A stretch of 64,000 nt of DNA, from positions 434,001 through 498,000 of the forward strand of contig CAWAQA010000009.1 in NCBI GenBank assembly GCA_963784065.1. Reading direction: 5' to 3'. Below are positions 1-10,908 of this stretch, piece after piece. The stretch comes from CAWAQA01 sp963784065. Its GTDB lineage: Bacteria > Acidobacteriota > Vicinamibacteria > Vicinamibacterales > UBA2999. Numbering within the stretch: position 1 is the first letter of the stretch; the number at the start of each line of letters is the position of its first letter. The notes beneath the pieces were generated by a model. It ran no database searches. It saw nothing but the letters and a program-made list of their open reading frames with translations, and had not been told where the DNA came from. The position numbers were made by a program, and so were the translations under genes.

Positions 1-2808
1 ACAAAACGACAGCGGCTATGTCTGCTGTTGGTGGTAGGCGCCTTGCTGCTCGTGACGACAGCCAGCCCAGCACAGACCGTGACCGCGACGAGCGGCGCGG
101 TCAACGGGATCGTCACGGACAGCAGCCATGCTGTCGTGCCCGGCGTGACAATCACCCTGTCGGGACCGGCATTGATCACGCCGCGAACCACGCTGACGGA
201 CAACGCCGGAGCCTACCGGTTTTCGGCCGTGCCGGCCGGCGTTCACACGCTCACCTTTGACCTGGCCGGTTTCGTTACGATTGTTCGCGACGGCATTCAA
301 ATCGGCCTCGGCTTCACGGCGACGGTCAACGTGGAAATGAGTCCCGGCGACCTGCGCGACAGCGTCTCGGTCCGTGGCTCTCCCGTTGTGGATGTCTCCT
401 CAACGGCGGTGACGACCCATTTCGACGACGACACGCTCGCCTCGCTGCCTGGTTCGCGCGACATCTTTTCGGTCCTGGCCAACACGCCTGGTGTCGCCCA
501 GCCGAAGATGGACGTGGGCGGCAGCGGTGCCCTCGCCCTGCAGGACTACACCGCCTACGGCCTGCGCTCCGTCCTCGGTGTACATCGCAACGAAGTCGAA
601 GGGATCCGGGTTGGCGGCGCCAACGGATCGAGCGACAACTACTTCTCCGACTACGCGTCCTTCGCCGAGATCGCCATCACGGCCGTCGGCCATTCTGCGT
701 CCATGCCTAATCCGGGCATCCTGGCCCGATACGTGAGCAAGTCCGGTGGGAACGTCTTTCACGGCGACCTCTACGCCGATTTCCAGAACGACGGGATGGA
801 AGCGACGAACATCGACAACGAACAGATCCTGAGTGGCGTGACCGGCGGCCCTGGACTACCGGCGCGCGATGTGAACAAGTTGCAGCGCTTTCGCGACCTC
901 ACGATGGACGCCGGCGGTTACCTGAAAAAGGACAGGGCGTGGTGGTACGGTGCCTACCGATCCTCGAGTGTGACTCAGAGTTACCCGTGGCTGCTCGATA
1001 CGCCAGCCACGCTCGACGCTGAGGTTGTCACCGGCAAAGCCACAGTGCTCCTGTCTCCCCGGCATCGGGTCGTCGGCTACCTGCAGCGTGAGGGGTTTCA
1101 GCAGTCGAATTTCTTTGCCGTCGGCGCCAGCCTGCCGCTCCAGACGAGCGATGCGTTGCCCAGCCTCGATTTCCCCGTGCGGGTGTGGAAGGGCGAATAC
1201 AACGCCGCCGTGACCGATGCGCTCTACGCCGAAACCCGAGTCGGCGGTTATCACTCTGACGGAGCCGTCACGTCCAAGAGCGCGGCGCCACGCATTGCAG
1301 ATGTCGGCGCGAATACGGTCAGTGGCGGCGCGGGAGAGCTGGAGCGGCTCATCGACCGACCGCAGGTCAACGGCTCCTTGAGTTTCCAGACGTCTGGCTG
1401 GGGCGGGAGTCACACGTTCACCATCGGCGGCGAGTACATGAGCGACCGGGTCGTCACGACCAACTCCGGCTATCGGGATTCGTGCAACTGCGTCTCGACG
1501 CTCAACAACAGCGTCCCCACGCAGGTGCAGATTCAGACAGGCCCGAATGTGTCGAAGAACGATCTGACCACGGCGGCGGGGTTTGTCGACGACACCTGGC
1601 GCGTCGCCTCGCGGGTCACCCTGTTGCTGGGCCTGCGCCTGGATCGCTACCAACCGATTCTGCCCGCGCAGCAGGGGCCGACGGGCGAAGAGTTCGCGGC
1701 GATCGATCCCGTCCTCACCTTCAACAACTGGGCGCCGCGCGTCGGTATGACCGCCGATCTGACCGGCGACGGCAAGACGGTCGTGAAACTCCACTACGGC
1801 AGGTTCTGGGTATACCCGTCGCCCCTTTTCACCACGGCCTTCAATCCGAATCCGCCGGGGTGGTCCAGGTCGTACGCATGGCTCGACGATGCCGACGGGA
1901 ACGGGCGATGGTCTCCGGGTGAGGAAGGCGTCTTGAGGTCGCTCTCGGGCGGAAGCACATCCACCAGTCTTGACCCTGAGATCGACAACACCTTCGCGCA
2001 TCAGGCGTCGGCCTACGTCGAGCGCGAGGTGGCGGCGGACTTCGGCGTGCGGACCGGTATCGTGCTGATCGCCAGGCGCCAACCCTACGGCACGATCAAC
2101 GTCAGCCGCCCCCTCGACGCGTACTCGATCCCCGTCGCCGTCGTGGATCCAGGGCCTGACGGTCGGCTCGGCTCCAGCGACGACGGAGGCACCCTGACGG
2201 CGTACGACCTGACCGCTGAAGCGTTGAACGCTCCGCCGGTGAATCTGACGACCAATCTCCCCGACAGCAACAGCGAGTATACGACCTGGGAGATCACCGC
2301 AACCAGGCGTCAGAACGCGCGCTGGTCGTTACTGGCCAGCTTCACCCACACCTGGACCCGCGAAGCTGCGCTCGGGACCGGCAATGATTTCACGCCGAAT
2401 GCCTTGATCAACACGAGCGGCAGCCAGGATCGATTCACGACGTGGCAAGCGAAACTGAATTCGACCGTGGAGCTCCCATGGGGCTTCCGCGCGGTTCCAG
2501 TCGTCCGCTACCAGTCCGGCCAACCGTTCGCGCGCACCTTTGTGCACACGCTGAACTACGGCAATGCGACCATCAAGGCGGAGCCGATCGCCGCCAACCG
2601 GACGCCTGACATCCTGCTCGTCGATGTGCGGGGCGAGAAGGTCTTCCGCGTCAAGGCCATGAGGGTGGCAGGATTCGTCGACGTGTACAACCTGTTCAAC
2701 GCCAACGCCGTTCAGACGCTGACGACCAGTTCCGGTGCCTTCTGGCTGCGGCCGACGGCGATCACGGGACCGCGCGTGTTCCGAATCGGCGCTCGACTGG
2801 CATGGTAA
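1..2808 (+). CDS. TonB-dependent receptor, Oar-like, 5' partial
   Basis: Outer-membrane beta-barrel receptor that would import a large or scarce ligand using TonB energy; the ligand cannot be told. The frame is open back to the first base, so the real start lies outside the window. A hydrophobic stretch ending in SPAQT near codons 10-25 reads as the signal peptide. A CarboxypepD_reg domain follows (NGIVTDSS..., about residues 30-110), then a plug region and a long barrel ending in the aromatic ARLAW typical of Bam-inserted barrels. Unlike the receptors at 13.1 and 30.9 kb it has no frame break over 2.8 kb. A sensor kinase follows 24 bp downstream on the same strand, so the two may be co-transcribed. 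Family is clear; substrate is unknown. Confidence 0.9.
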   Translation, partial: TKRQRLCLLLVVGALLLVTTASPAQTVTATSGAVNGIVTDSSHAVVPGVTITLSGPALITPRTTLTDNAGAYRFSAVPAGVHTLTFDLAGFVTIVRDGIQIGLGFTATVNVEMSPGDLRDSVSVRGSPVVDVSSTAVTTHFDDDTLASLPGSRDIFSVLANTPGVAQPKMDVGGSGALALQDYTAYGLRSVLGVHRNEVEGIRVGGANGSSDNYFSDYASFAEIAITAVGHSASMPNPGILARYVSKSGGNVFHGDLYADFQNDGMEATNIDNEQILSGVTGGPGLPARDVNKLQRFRDLTMDAGGYLKKDRAWWYGAYRSSSVTQSYPWLLDTPATLDAEVVTGKATVLLSPRHRVVGYLQREGFQQSNFFAVGASLPLQTSDALPSLDFPVRVWKGEYNAAVTDALYAETRVGGYHSDGAVTSKSAAPRIADVGANTVSGGAGELERLIDRPQVNGSLSFQTSGWGGSHTFTIGGEYMSDRVVTTNSGYRDSCNCVSTLNNSVPTQVQIQTGPNVSKNDLTTAAGFVDDTWRVASRVTLLLGLRLDRYQPILPAQQGPTGEEFAAIDPVLTFNNWAPRVGMTADLTGDGKTVVKLHYGRFWVYPSPLFTTAFNPNPPGWSRSYAWLDDADGNGRWSPGEEGVLRSLSGGSTSTSLDPEIDNTFAHQASAYVEREVAADFGVRTGIVLIARRQPYGTINVSRPLDAYSIPVAVVDPGPDGRLGSSDDGGTLTAYDLTAEALNAPPVNLTTNLPDSNSEYTTWEITATRRQNARWSLLASFTHTWTREAALGTGNDFTPNALINTSGSQDRFTTWQAKLNSTVELPWGFRAVPVVRYQSGQPFARTFVHTLNYGNATIKAEPIAANRTPDILLVDVRGEKVFRVKAMRVAGFVDVYNLFNANAVQTLTTSSGAFWLRPTAITGPRVFRIGARLAW

Positions 2809-2832
2809 TCACCCCAAACGGCCCTTGAGTTC

Positions 2833-4248
2833 ATGAGCTGGGTCACCGTCATCTTCTCGATGATCGCGTCGTCGTGCCTGACGCTCGGAGTGATCTACTC
2901 CGTGGTCTGGTACCGAAGCCGCACGTCCTTGACCCATCTGCTCTTTTCCCTGTCGGCTTATTCGACCGCGGTCTTCGCGTTCTTTGAACTGTGGATGATG
3001 CGGGCCGAGACACCCGCAGAACTGCTGCTCGCGACGAAATGGGCGCAGGTGCCGATCTATACCTGGCTCCTGTCCATCCTCTGGTTCGTGCGGATCTATC
3101 TCGGCGCCGGCCGGACTGTGGCTCGCCTGGACGATCACGGGGGTGCGCACGATCTATCTGCTCGTCGGCCTGCTCCTGGTTCCGCACATCCTCTATCGCG
3201 AGTTGGACATCGGCCACATGCAGTTTCTTGGGGAGTCGATCACCGTGGCCCAGGCTGTCGCCAGCCCGTGGTACGTCGTGGGCAATGTGTCCGCGATCCT
3301 GCTCCTGGTGTTTTTCGCTGATGCCACGATCACCGCCTGGCGACGCGGCGACCGGCAGAAGGCCGTGATGGTCGGCGGGAGCGCTGAACTCTTTATGCTG
3401 ATGGCATACGTCACGACTTCGCCGGTAATGTGGGGGCTCGCGACCGCGCCAGTCGTCCTCAGCCTGCCCTACATGGCGATGATTGCAGTCATGGGATACG
3501 AGTTGAGCCGCGACGTGTTCCGCGCGTCGGAGCTCGTCGTCGACTTGCGCAGGAGCAATCAACAGATTTCGGACCTCTTCGGCCGCCTCATTACGGCGCA
3601 GGAGTCCGAACGGACCCGAATCGCCCGCGACCTTCACGATGATATCAGCCAGCGGATCGCCGGACTGGCAATCATGATGAGCAGCCTCAAGAGGAGACTG
3701 AGCGGCCAGCCGAATGAAGCCGGCATCGAGCCGACGTTGACCGCAATACAGCAGGCCACCATCGCTCTGGCCGAAGAAATCCGGCATGTGTCGCATGACC
3801 TGCATCCAAGCCAGTTGCAGCACGCTGGTCTGGTGAGGGCATTGGAGGTCTTCTGCTCGGACTTCGAGAACGCTCCAGGCCGTCAAGATCTCGTTCACCG
3901 CCGACGGCGATTTTGGAGACCTCGAATGGGATGCGTCACTGTGCCTGTACCGAGTCACTCAGGAGGCACTTCGTAACGTGGCGAAACATGCCGAAGCACG
4001 ACACGTCCGCCTGGAACTGTCCCGGGGGCCGCGCGGCGTTCAGTTGTGCATCAGCGACGACGGCAAGGGTTTTGACGAAATCAAGATGCGCGGCAAGAGG
4101 CTCGGCCTCGGACTGGTCAGTATTGATGAGCGCGTCCGACTGTTGCGCGGAACCGTCCAGATCGAGACGCGGACCTCGAGGGGGTACACGGCTGACAATT
4201 CATATCCCCCATCCGCTCAATATCTCTCTCCGTCGACGCGCCGGCTGA
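2833..4248 (+). CDS. NarL-type membrane sensor histidine kinase (three frame breaks)
   Basis: Membrane sensor kinase of the HisKA_3/HATPase_c class that would phosphorylate a NarL/FixJ-type response regulator. Frame 1 encodes several hydrophobic segments from MSWVTVIFSM. Near 3112 the reading moves to another frame, which carries more membrane helices and the H-box RIARDLHDDISQRIAGL. Near 3890 it moves again, to the N-box (VTQEALRNVAKHAEA), the G1 box DDGKGFD and the G2 box GLGLVSIDERV. A last shift near 4180 gives the end GTRLTIHIPHP. All kinase motifs are present in order, so the gene is probably whole in the organism and the breaks are sequence errors. No cognate regulator is adjacent; the nearest are at 58-62 kb. 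Confidence 0.8.
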
Positions 4249-4411
4249 CAATGTCTCAGTCTGATCGGCCGTCAGAATTTCACAGGTCACAATCGCCGAG
4301 GCCCACAGGACAGGTTTCATCGCGACTTAATCTGGCAAGGGACTGCGCCGATTTCTGTCACGCGGTGTCAAATACTGCGACGATCTAGTGGGATGTCCTT
4401 GTGACTACCAG

Positions 4412-4438
4412 AGCGGGCCGCCCCTTGGTTGGCCCGCT
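4412..4438 (+). terminator. GC-rich hairpin, possible terminator
   Basis: AGCGGGCC at 4412-4419 pairs perfectly with GGCCCGCT at 4431-4438 around an 11-nt loop. It lies between the sensor kinase and the next gene. No T-run follows, so intrinsic termination is uncertain. Confidence 0.35.
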
Positions 4439-4518
4439 AATCGCGGTCGAAAGGCTGTCGTGGGCACTACAGGTTCAGTTGATACGGTCCATAGCACCTC
4501 CATCCGAGAGGATCAGTC

Positions 4519-5546
4519 ATGACGCGATGTCTCGCCGCTCTGATGGTGGGGTGTGTGCTCGCATTTACGCCGCTCGCCGCACATCACTCCGGCTCGGAAT
4601 ACGACCGCACGACCATCGAAATCGAGGGCCAGCTGCTCGAGGTGGCCTGGACAGAATCCGCATGTCCACTTCATCGTACGGGCGGCGGATCCGAGCGGGA
4701 AGATGCTGACGTGGGATGTCGAGGCGAACTCCCTGAGCATCCTGCGGCGAACCGACGCCACACCGGAGAACCTGAGGGTCGGCGACACAATCAAGGTGGC
4801 CGGTGCGCCCTCTCGGCGTGCCCCGAACCGCATGTGGGCGATGAACATCCTCGCCGGGAACGGGCGCGAGATCGTGCTCGGGCCCGGCATCCAGCCGCGT
4901 TGGACGACGACGGCGGCCGGATCCAGGTCGACATGGTTCGAGGGCGGTACCGCCGTTGACAAGACCGCGGGCCTGTTTCGTGTGTGGAGCACGAAGTTCG
5001 GCGAACCGGGAGGGCTCTGGCGACGGGACTATCCGCTGACCGAGGCAGCCAGGAAGACACGCGCCGCGTTCAATCCGCTTACCGACAGCGTGGCACCAGG
5101 CTGCCGGCCGAAAGGGATGCCCACGATCATGGAGCAGCCGTATCCGATGGAGTTCGTGAACAAGGGTGACACGATTCTGCTGCGCCTCGAGGAGTACGAT
5201 ACGGTTCGCACGATCGACATGGCGGCCAGCGCGAAGGTTGAATCACTGCCGAAGACATTGCTCGGCCGTTCGCAAGGGCCGCTGGGACGGTGACACGCTC
5301 GTGGTCACGACCAGTCATATCGACTGGCCGTACCTCGATTCCAGCGGCGTCCCGCAAGGCCCCGCGTCCACGATTGTGGAACGGTTCACGCCGACGAGCG
5401 ATGGCACGCGGTTGAACTACACGATGACGATTACCGATCCGGCGACGTTCACTGAACCGGTCGAACTGCGGCGGTCCTGGGTGTGGCGGCCGAGCGAAGT
5501 CGTCAGGCCGTACGAGTGCGTCGAGGCCGGCCGCTCGCGCAAGTGA
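4519..5546 (+). CDS. Secreted DUF6152 + GDTLVV-family fusion protein (two frame breaks)
   Basis: Secreted protein of unknown function joining two domains that are separate genes elsewhere in this window. It begins with a signal peptide ending near AAHHSGSEYD. The AHHS...(W)QNPHVHF pattern over residues 20-120 is the DUF6152 pattern, also seen in the gene at 12589. The second half has the features of the paralogous family at 10-16 kb: one conserved cysteine (APGCRPKGMP), GRWDGDTLVV, an ERFT block and a tryptophan-rich DP...W region, here ending PYECVE instead of CHEGN. Frame changes near 4650 and 5275 break the reading but leave all blocks in order. The fusion links DUF6152 to the GDTLVV family functionally. 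The gene converges on the rhodanese gene at 5592. Confidence 0.7.
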
Positions 5547-5591
5547 TCGAGCGGCGCGGCCATCGAACTGTGACGTGAGCGGAAGCCCGCG

Positions 5592-6864
5592 CTATATGAC
5601 GAAGAATCCGTGGGTGCCATCACGCTCGAGCTGGGCTACGAGGCCGGTACTCCCACTCCAAATACGCCTGCATCGCTCCACGGGGGTTGTCTGTACCTTT
5701 GTACGGGCGCTTGTAGCGCCGGCTCCCGCTGGTCACGCCGCTACGCGCCGGAACAGCACCGGCGTGCGGCTGCCATGGTCCCCTCTCGGATGCGAGCACG
5801 CCGAGTGGCGCGTCGAGCGCGTAGACCTCCCACGCCATCTGCGCAAGCCATGACGCGGTCATGTCAGCGCGCGTCCCCTGGTCGTCCCAAAGCACGATAC
5901 GCGCGCCGCGGACGGGCGCGAACACGTCGGTCTCCTGTACGAGTTGTCCACCGGGTGCTGCGCGGAAGCCGGCGGGATGGCCCGCCGCGTATTCATCCGG
6001 CGTCCGCACATCGAACATGTAGGTGGTGCGCGCGGTATCGGCGCGAAACGCAGCCAGCGTCTCCGCAGTGGCGCGACGCACACCGGCGCGATCGGCCACA
6101 CGGCGAGCAGCCGCGGCGGCACGCTCCGCCGCGGCCGGAGTGACCGGCGGCGCCGTGCGCGCCTGGCCGTGCTCGAGCGTGTAGTCCATCCAGCACCCAC
6201 CCGATCGTGCCGTTGCGCAACGCGGCGACACGCGGCACGATGGCCGCGTTGACGAGCGACTGCGTGCCGATGATGCTGCGCGTGCGGCCCGGCGCAGTTC
6301 ACCACGACGAGCGTGTCGGGGCGGTCGACGAGAGCGCCCACGCGGTACACCAGCTCCCCGCCCGGCACGCTCACCGCCGTCGGGATACTCATCGTCTGGT
6401 ATTCCTCCTGGCGCCGCGCGTCGAGCACGACGACGTCCTCCCGCGATTGATGAGCGACGTCGAGCTCGTCGCGCCGAGATCGACGGCGTATGCCGGCGCG
6501 GCTTCCACCAGCTCGCCGAACGCCTTGCTCGGGACGTTGACGTCGCGGAACAGCTCGCCGCCTGCGGCGCGCCAGCCGCTCAGACCCGCCTTCGAGCGTG
6601 GCGACATCCGTGTATCCCAGCGCGTGAAGGCGAGATTCGGCCTCCTTCGCCAAGTCCTTCCCCGTCGTCATACACGACGACCGTGGTGGACTGCCGGGGC
6701 ACGCGGTCGAGCATCTCCAGTTCGATCCGCTCCAGGGGCAGTGATGCCGCGAAGAGCGGGTGTGCTTCGGCAAACGTCGCTTCGTCGCGCAGGTCGAACA
6801 TCGCGATCTCCTGGCGATCGATCAGCGCGGAGCGGATGTCGTGCAACGACGAGAATCGAGTCAT
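5592..6864 (-). CDS. Multi-domain rhodanese-related sulfurtransferase (frame breaks)
   Basis: Protein of three tandem rhodanese-like domains, expected to move sulfane sulfur. The start MTRFSSLHD at 6864 follows AAAGGACG, and an upstream gene ends beside it. Domain 1 has MFDLRDEATFAEAHP and VVVYDDGEG. Domain 2 has VVVLDARRQEEYQ and the active-site loop NCAGRTRSIIG with its catalytic cysteine. Domain 3 has MFDVRTPDEYAAGHPAGF and VLWDDQGTRADMTASWLAQM without a loop cysteine. The C-terminal part YKGTDNPRGAMQAYLEWEY continues, after one more shift, to LERDGTHGFFVI and a stop at 5592. Deleting one base from the CCC run near 6290 restores the active-site loop, which supports indel errors rather than decay. 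It is the last gene of the minus-strand locus; a role in phenolic-ester metabolism is not obvious. Confidence 0.75.
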
Positions 6865-6871
6865 CGTCCTT

Positions 6872-8453
6872 TCATCGGCCGCTGGCGGCGGCGTGGCAGC
6901 CGCGCACGAGAAGCTGGCTGCCACGTTCGGCGTCGCCGCGGCCGTCCCACCGAGCGCGGCTGCCGTACTGGCAGAGCGGGCGCGTTGCGGATCGACCTTG
7001 TCCGTCACTGACACGAGACGCGGCATCGATGCGGCGGCGCCACATCTGCTCTCGACCCAGCGCTCGAGCGGCGCCATCTTGTCGAAACGTGTCCGGTCCC
7101 CTCGCCGCCGTCGCAATGGCCCATCCCGGGCACCATGAACAGCCGCACGCCCGGTGGCCGCGCGCAGCGCGACCCAGATGCTCGACCGACGTGCTGGTGA
7201 TAGGCGATCGTGTTGCCGGCGGAGCGTCTGCGGGTCTGCCCAGCCGTGGTAGAGGAGCAGTTTGCCGCCGCGGTCCACGAAGGGTGCCAGGTCCGGATCG
7301 ACGGCGTCGAGCACCGGGCTGCCGCTCCTTCGCGCGGGCGATCGCGCGCCGCGTCGAAACTCTGGCCCGCGCCAGTCCCAGTCGGCATCGCCGAGCACGA
7401 CGAAGCGAAAGAGGCCGAGCGCATTGTTCTCGGGCTGCGGCCCGGCGATCGCGCTCCACCGGCGCTCGGTGCCCCGGCGGGCCTGCCGACACCGCGGCCG
7501 GTCTTCGCGCAGTGCGCGATCGGTCCGTAGAGTGCCGCGCGCCGTCTCGACCTGAGCCGGCGGTCAGGCAGTTGCTGTCGCCATCCTCTCCGTGCACGCG
7601 AGGCGCTGGATCGAACTGGCATGTGACGCGGATCCTCCAGCACGCCGTCTTCGATGCCGTCGAGACGATCGCAGGCGCGCAGCGACGGCCCGGTGAATCA
7701 GCGGGAACTTCGTCTGCCGGAATCGCGCTTCCTTCGCTTCGGTGCACGGTGCGCGCGAGCGCCTGCGCGGCAGTAGAGATCGATCAGGTTGTTGACCGGA
7801 TCGCCGACGACGATGCCGTCGTAGTCGTCGGGGTAACGCTGCGCTTCGGCCAGGCCTTGCCGTCCGCCAAGCGAGCAGCCGTTCCAGTAGGCGAACCGCG
7901 CGGGACTTCCGTAGAGGCTGCGGATCAGCCGCTTTGCGATCACGGTCGTGTCGGTGCACCGCGCGATAGCCGGAGTCGACCACCTTTCGGGCCGTCCCAG
8001 CGCGAACGATGCACCGCTGCCGCGATGTCCCGGTGTCGGTGCTCGCGGCCGCATAGCCGGCCGCTAGCGCGCGCGGCCAGCGCGGCATAGCCGATCGATA
8101 CCTCCCCAGCCGCGATTGCCGACCGCCTGGAACCGCCCGTTCCAGCCAGACTGCGGCAGCCAGACTTCGAGCCAATCCGATCGAGCCGGCGACCGGCGTC
8201 AGAACGCCTGCGACGCGACAGAACGCGGGCAGACCGGCGTCCCTCGGCGTCGCGGCCATCCCCGGGGCAGACGCAGCGCCCGCTGCCGCGAGGCCGACGA
8301 CCCGCGTTCACGAAGTATCCGCCGGTCAGCGCCTCGCATGCGCGGCCGACGCAGACGCGATCCTCGGCGACAGACGCTCCTGCGCCGATGCGGCCGCGGC
8401 AGTCGCGAAGCGGTCAGCCGCAGCGCCAACGTCTGGCCATGAATGCACGCCAC
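6872..8453 (-). CDS. Tannase/feruloyl esterase family protein (several frame breaks)
   Basis: Secreted or periplasmic alpha/beta hydrolase of the tannase family, hydrolysing ester bonds between phenolic acids such as gallate or ferulate and an alcohol. In order one reads CEALTGGYFVNAG, LPAFCRVAG, VWLP, YAAASTDTG, the nucleophile motif FAYWNGCSLGGRQG, YPDDYDGIVVGDPVNN, then LLLYHGWADP and MVPGMGHCDGGEG, which carry the acid and histidine of the triad, and a C-terminal cysteine block near RPLCQYG. These blocks lie in at least five frames but in correct family order. Length of about 525 codons is normal. It starts 7 bp after the transporter and ends 8 bp before the rhodanese gene, so co-transcription is likely. 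A GTG at 8453 is the probable start. Confidence 0.8.
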
Positions 8454-8459
8454 GGCGGA

Positions 8460-10035
8460 TCACTCGTTTTCGTACTCGTCAATGGCATCTGCACCATGCC
8501 CTAGGTTCCCAACGCCCGGATCGACACGGTAGATCGCCGCGCACACCGCGGCCGATAGCGTCATCCACACGCCGGCCTTGGCCATGTCCTTGATCGAGAA
8601 GTAGCCGGACGAGTACGGAATGATCGTCGTCGGCCCTTCGCTGACCAGGATGAACGCCAGAGACGAGGTGAAGGCCGCCGGCGCCACCATCGTCCAGACG
8701 TCGAGACCGAGATCGCTCGCGAGCGCGACCAGGATCGGCACGATGATGCTGGCGGCGACCGTGTTGCTCGAGAACAGCAGGTGGAGCCCGGCAGACGGCA
8801 AGCACGATGACGAACGGCTGCAGCAGATCCGGCACACCGGTGATCTCGCCGAGCAGCACCCACGCCAGCCACCGTGCGGCGCCGCTCTCGAAGACGACGA
8901 GCCCGAGCGACAGCCCGGCGACGATCAGCATGATGCCGCCCCACTCGATATCGTGCTCGGCCTCCTTCCAGCGTCAGCACCGGATGCCGGGCAGGAACAG
9001 CGCGAGGCCGCCGGCGAGCGCGACCGCTTCGACCGGCGGCGCGAACGCGGCCGCGCCGTCCAGCGCTGCAAGCAGCGGCGAGGCCAGCCACAGCGGTGAT
9101 CACCGACGCCGAAGACGACCAGCGTTCGCCAGTTCGGCACCGCCGGAGCGGCCCGAGCGCCGGTCAGCCGCCGCTGGACGTCGCTCGTGCTGATCGGCAA
9201 GCGATCGAATCTCCGGCGGGAACAGCCACAGCAGCAGCCGCCACGCCAGCGGGCACCATCAGCACGCGCGGCCGGGACGCCGTAGGCCATCCAGCGGGTG
9301 AACGAGATCTCGATGCCGGCGAGCTGCTGCAATTGCGCGATGGCAACCAGGTTCGCGGCGGTGCCTGCCGGGGTGGCGATGCCGCCGATCAGCGGGCCAA
9401 ACGCCGTCGCGATCATCACGGCCCGCCCGACGTTGCTCTGCCGCGGGCGCAGACCGGCGTCACGCGAGGCAGCCCGACGCCGAGCGGCAGCAGCATCGCC
9501 GCGACCGCCATGTCGGTGATCCACCACGAGATGAACGAGCCGACGACGAGCAGCCCGAGCAGCACGCGATCGACCCGCGTGCCGACGCCGGAGCAGCAGC
9601 AGGTAGACGAGCCGGGTGCCGAGGCCCGAGCGGGTGAACGCCGACGACAGCATCAGCACGCCGATGAAGAACATGATGATCGGATCGCCGAAGCCGGCGG
9701 CGACGACGTGCGTTGAATCGAGCGAGGCCGAACAGCGGAATCAGCAGCACGATCAGCAGCGACGTCGCCGCGAACGGCAGCGTCTCGGTCACCCACAGCG
9801 TCACCGCGAACGCCATGATGGCAAGGCACGCCTTGCCTTGCTGCGTCAGCGCGATGACGTTGCCCGCCGCGCTCGAGCGGCGCCGGCGTCGGCAGCAGGT
9901 GAATGCCGACGCAGCAGGGCGACCGCCGCCATCAGCAGCAGCGTGCGGAGCGCGACGCGCCGATCCGGCGCTGGCGACGGCGCCGGCAGCCAGGCACCAC
10001 CGGCGGCAACGAGCGCTGCTCACCGCGCGCGGTTC
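8460..10035 (-). CDS. DASS/SLC13 family anion:Na+ symporter (several frame breaks)
   Basis: Inner-membrane transporter of the divalent-anion:sodium symporter family, which moves dicarboxylates or related anions. N-terminal membrane segments read LACLAIMAFAVTLWVTETLP-like sequence followed by LLIVLLIPLFG. Next come FFIGVLMLSSAF and the first Na+/substrate loop AFGPLIGGIATPAGTAANL. The second SNT motif is in SSNTVAASIIVPILVALAS, and the last helices contain FILVSEGPTTIIPYSSGY. All hallmarks are present across four or five frames. The 5' end is uncertain because it abuts the end of the preceding secreted protein near 10020-10050. Its position before the tannase suggests import of an aromatic or dicarboxylic product, which is inference. 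Confidence 0.75.
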
Positions 10036-10049
10036 CGCCGCCTCGGGCG

Positions 10050-10894
10050 TCAGCAGCATGTGCTCGCGCTCCGCTCGCCCTCGTGGCAGGCGTCTTCCCA
10101 CAGCTCGTCGCCGTACGGCTCCTTGTCTCGGCGACCTGCGGACGACCCGCGATACGATCGTCCACGGGCGAGCGTAGACCGTCGGGATCCTCGATGGTGG
10201 CACGATAGCGCAGAGCATCCGCGTCCGACGATCGTCCATCGCTCGGTGACGCGCACCTGGTCGCTGGCGAAGTTGCCGACCATGTCGAAGCGCCCCTTGC
10301 GCGTTCTGGTTCCGGACGTCGACGACGAGGGTGTTGCCTTCCCAGCGGCCCCGCGAGCTGCCCATCCACAGCTTGATGCATCGTCGAGATGCGGCCGATC
10401 GTCGAGGTAGATCATCCGCGAGACGTCTTCTGGTCGCCGAGGAAGACCACGACGCCAGGATACTGGCGGAACTCGAACCCGGTGGGAAACGCCTCGCGCG
10501 GCACGCCGCCCGGCAGGCAGCGCGCGCGCGGGTCGATGTGCTCGCGGCTCCGTCGGCGCGTCGGCATGCTGTCTGCATTTCCTGTTGCTTCGCCCGCGCC
10601 CACGGCTGGTACGGAATCCGTGCCGTCCGGCGGATCGACCACGCGGCTTGGGAGCGGCGGCAGCGGCTTGCCGGCCTTCTCTTGCAGCAGCCGATCGAAG
10701 ATTGCGCCGCCAGAGATCACGGCCGTGATGTCGTAGGTACCGCTCGGCGTCGCTTGCCACTGACCGCTGATGTCCGGCTGGCCGTGCACGCGCTGCGGGA
10801 CGTGTCCCCCCTGCGCGAACGCGGCGACGGCAATCGATAGCATCGCCGCCGCGAGGGCTCCCGTGCACCATCGCCGTCCTTGTTGTCCCAGCAT
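10050..10894 (-). CDS. Secreted GDTLVV/CHEG-family protein, paralog C
   Basis: Secreted protein of an uncharacterised family with five members in this window. ATG at 10894 follows GGGAGGA by 7 nt; an alternative start at 10912 overlaps the previous stop as ATGA. The signal peptide ends near AFAQG. Next comes HGQPDISGQWQATPSGTYD, the cysteine block DPRARCLPGGVPREAFPTG, LDDRPH, a G-x-W-x-G-x-T block degraded by frame shifts, KGRFDMVGNFASDQVRVTER, and the end ELWEDACHEGERSA. It is most like paralog B directly upstream, consistent with tandem duplication. The frame after CHEGER is unsettled, so the exact stop (10050 or about 30 bp further on) is uncertain. No catalytic site is recognised; the conserved Cys, Trp and His make ligand or metal binding conceivable. 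Confidence 0.65.
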
Positions 10895-10908
10895 GAGCCG
10901 TCCTCCCA

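Noticed and set aside
856..2082. 408-codon minus-strand frame within the first TonB receptor
   Set aside because: The plus strand has signal, CarboxypepD_reg and barrel features; the minus frame has none.
6207..8090. 627-codon open frame on the plus strand opposite the tannase and rhodanese genes
   Set aside because: Arg/Ala/Pro-rich, no domain, and exactly antisense to clear family motifs; high-GC shadow frame.
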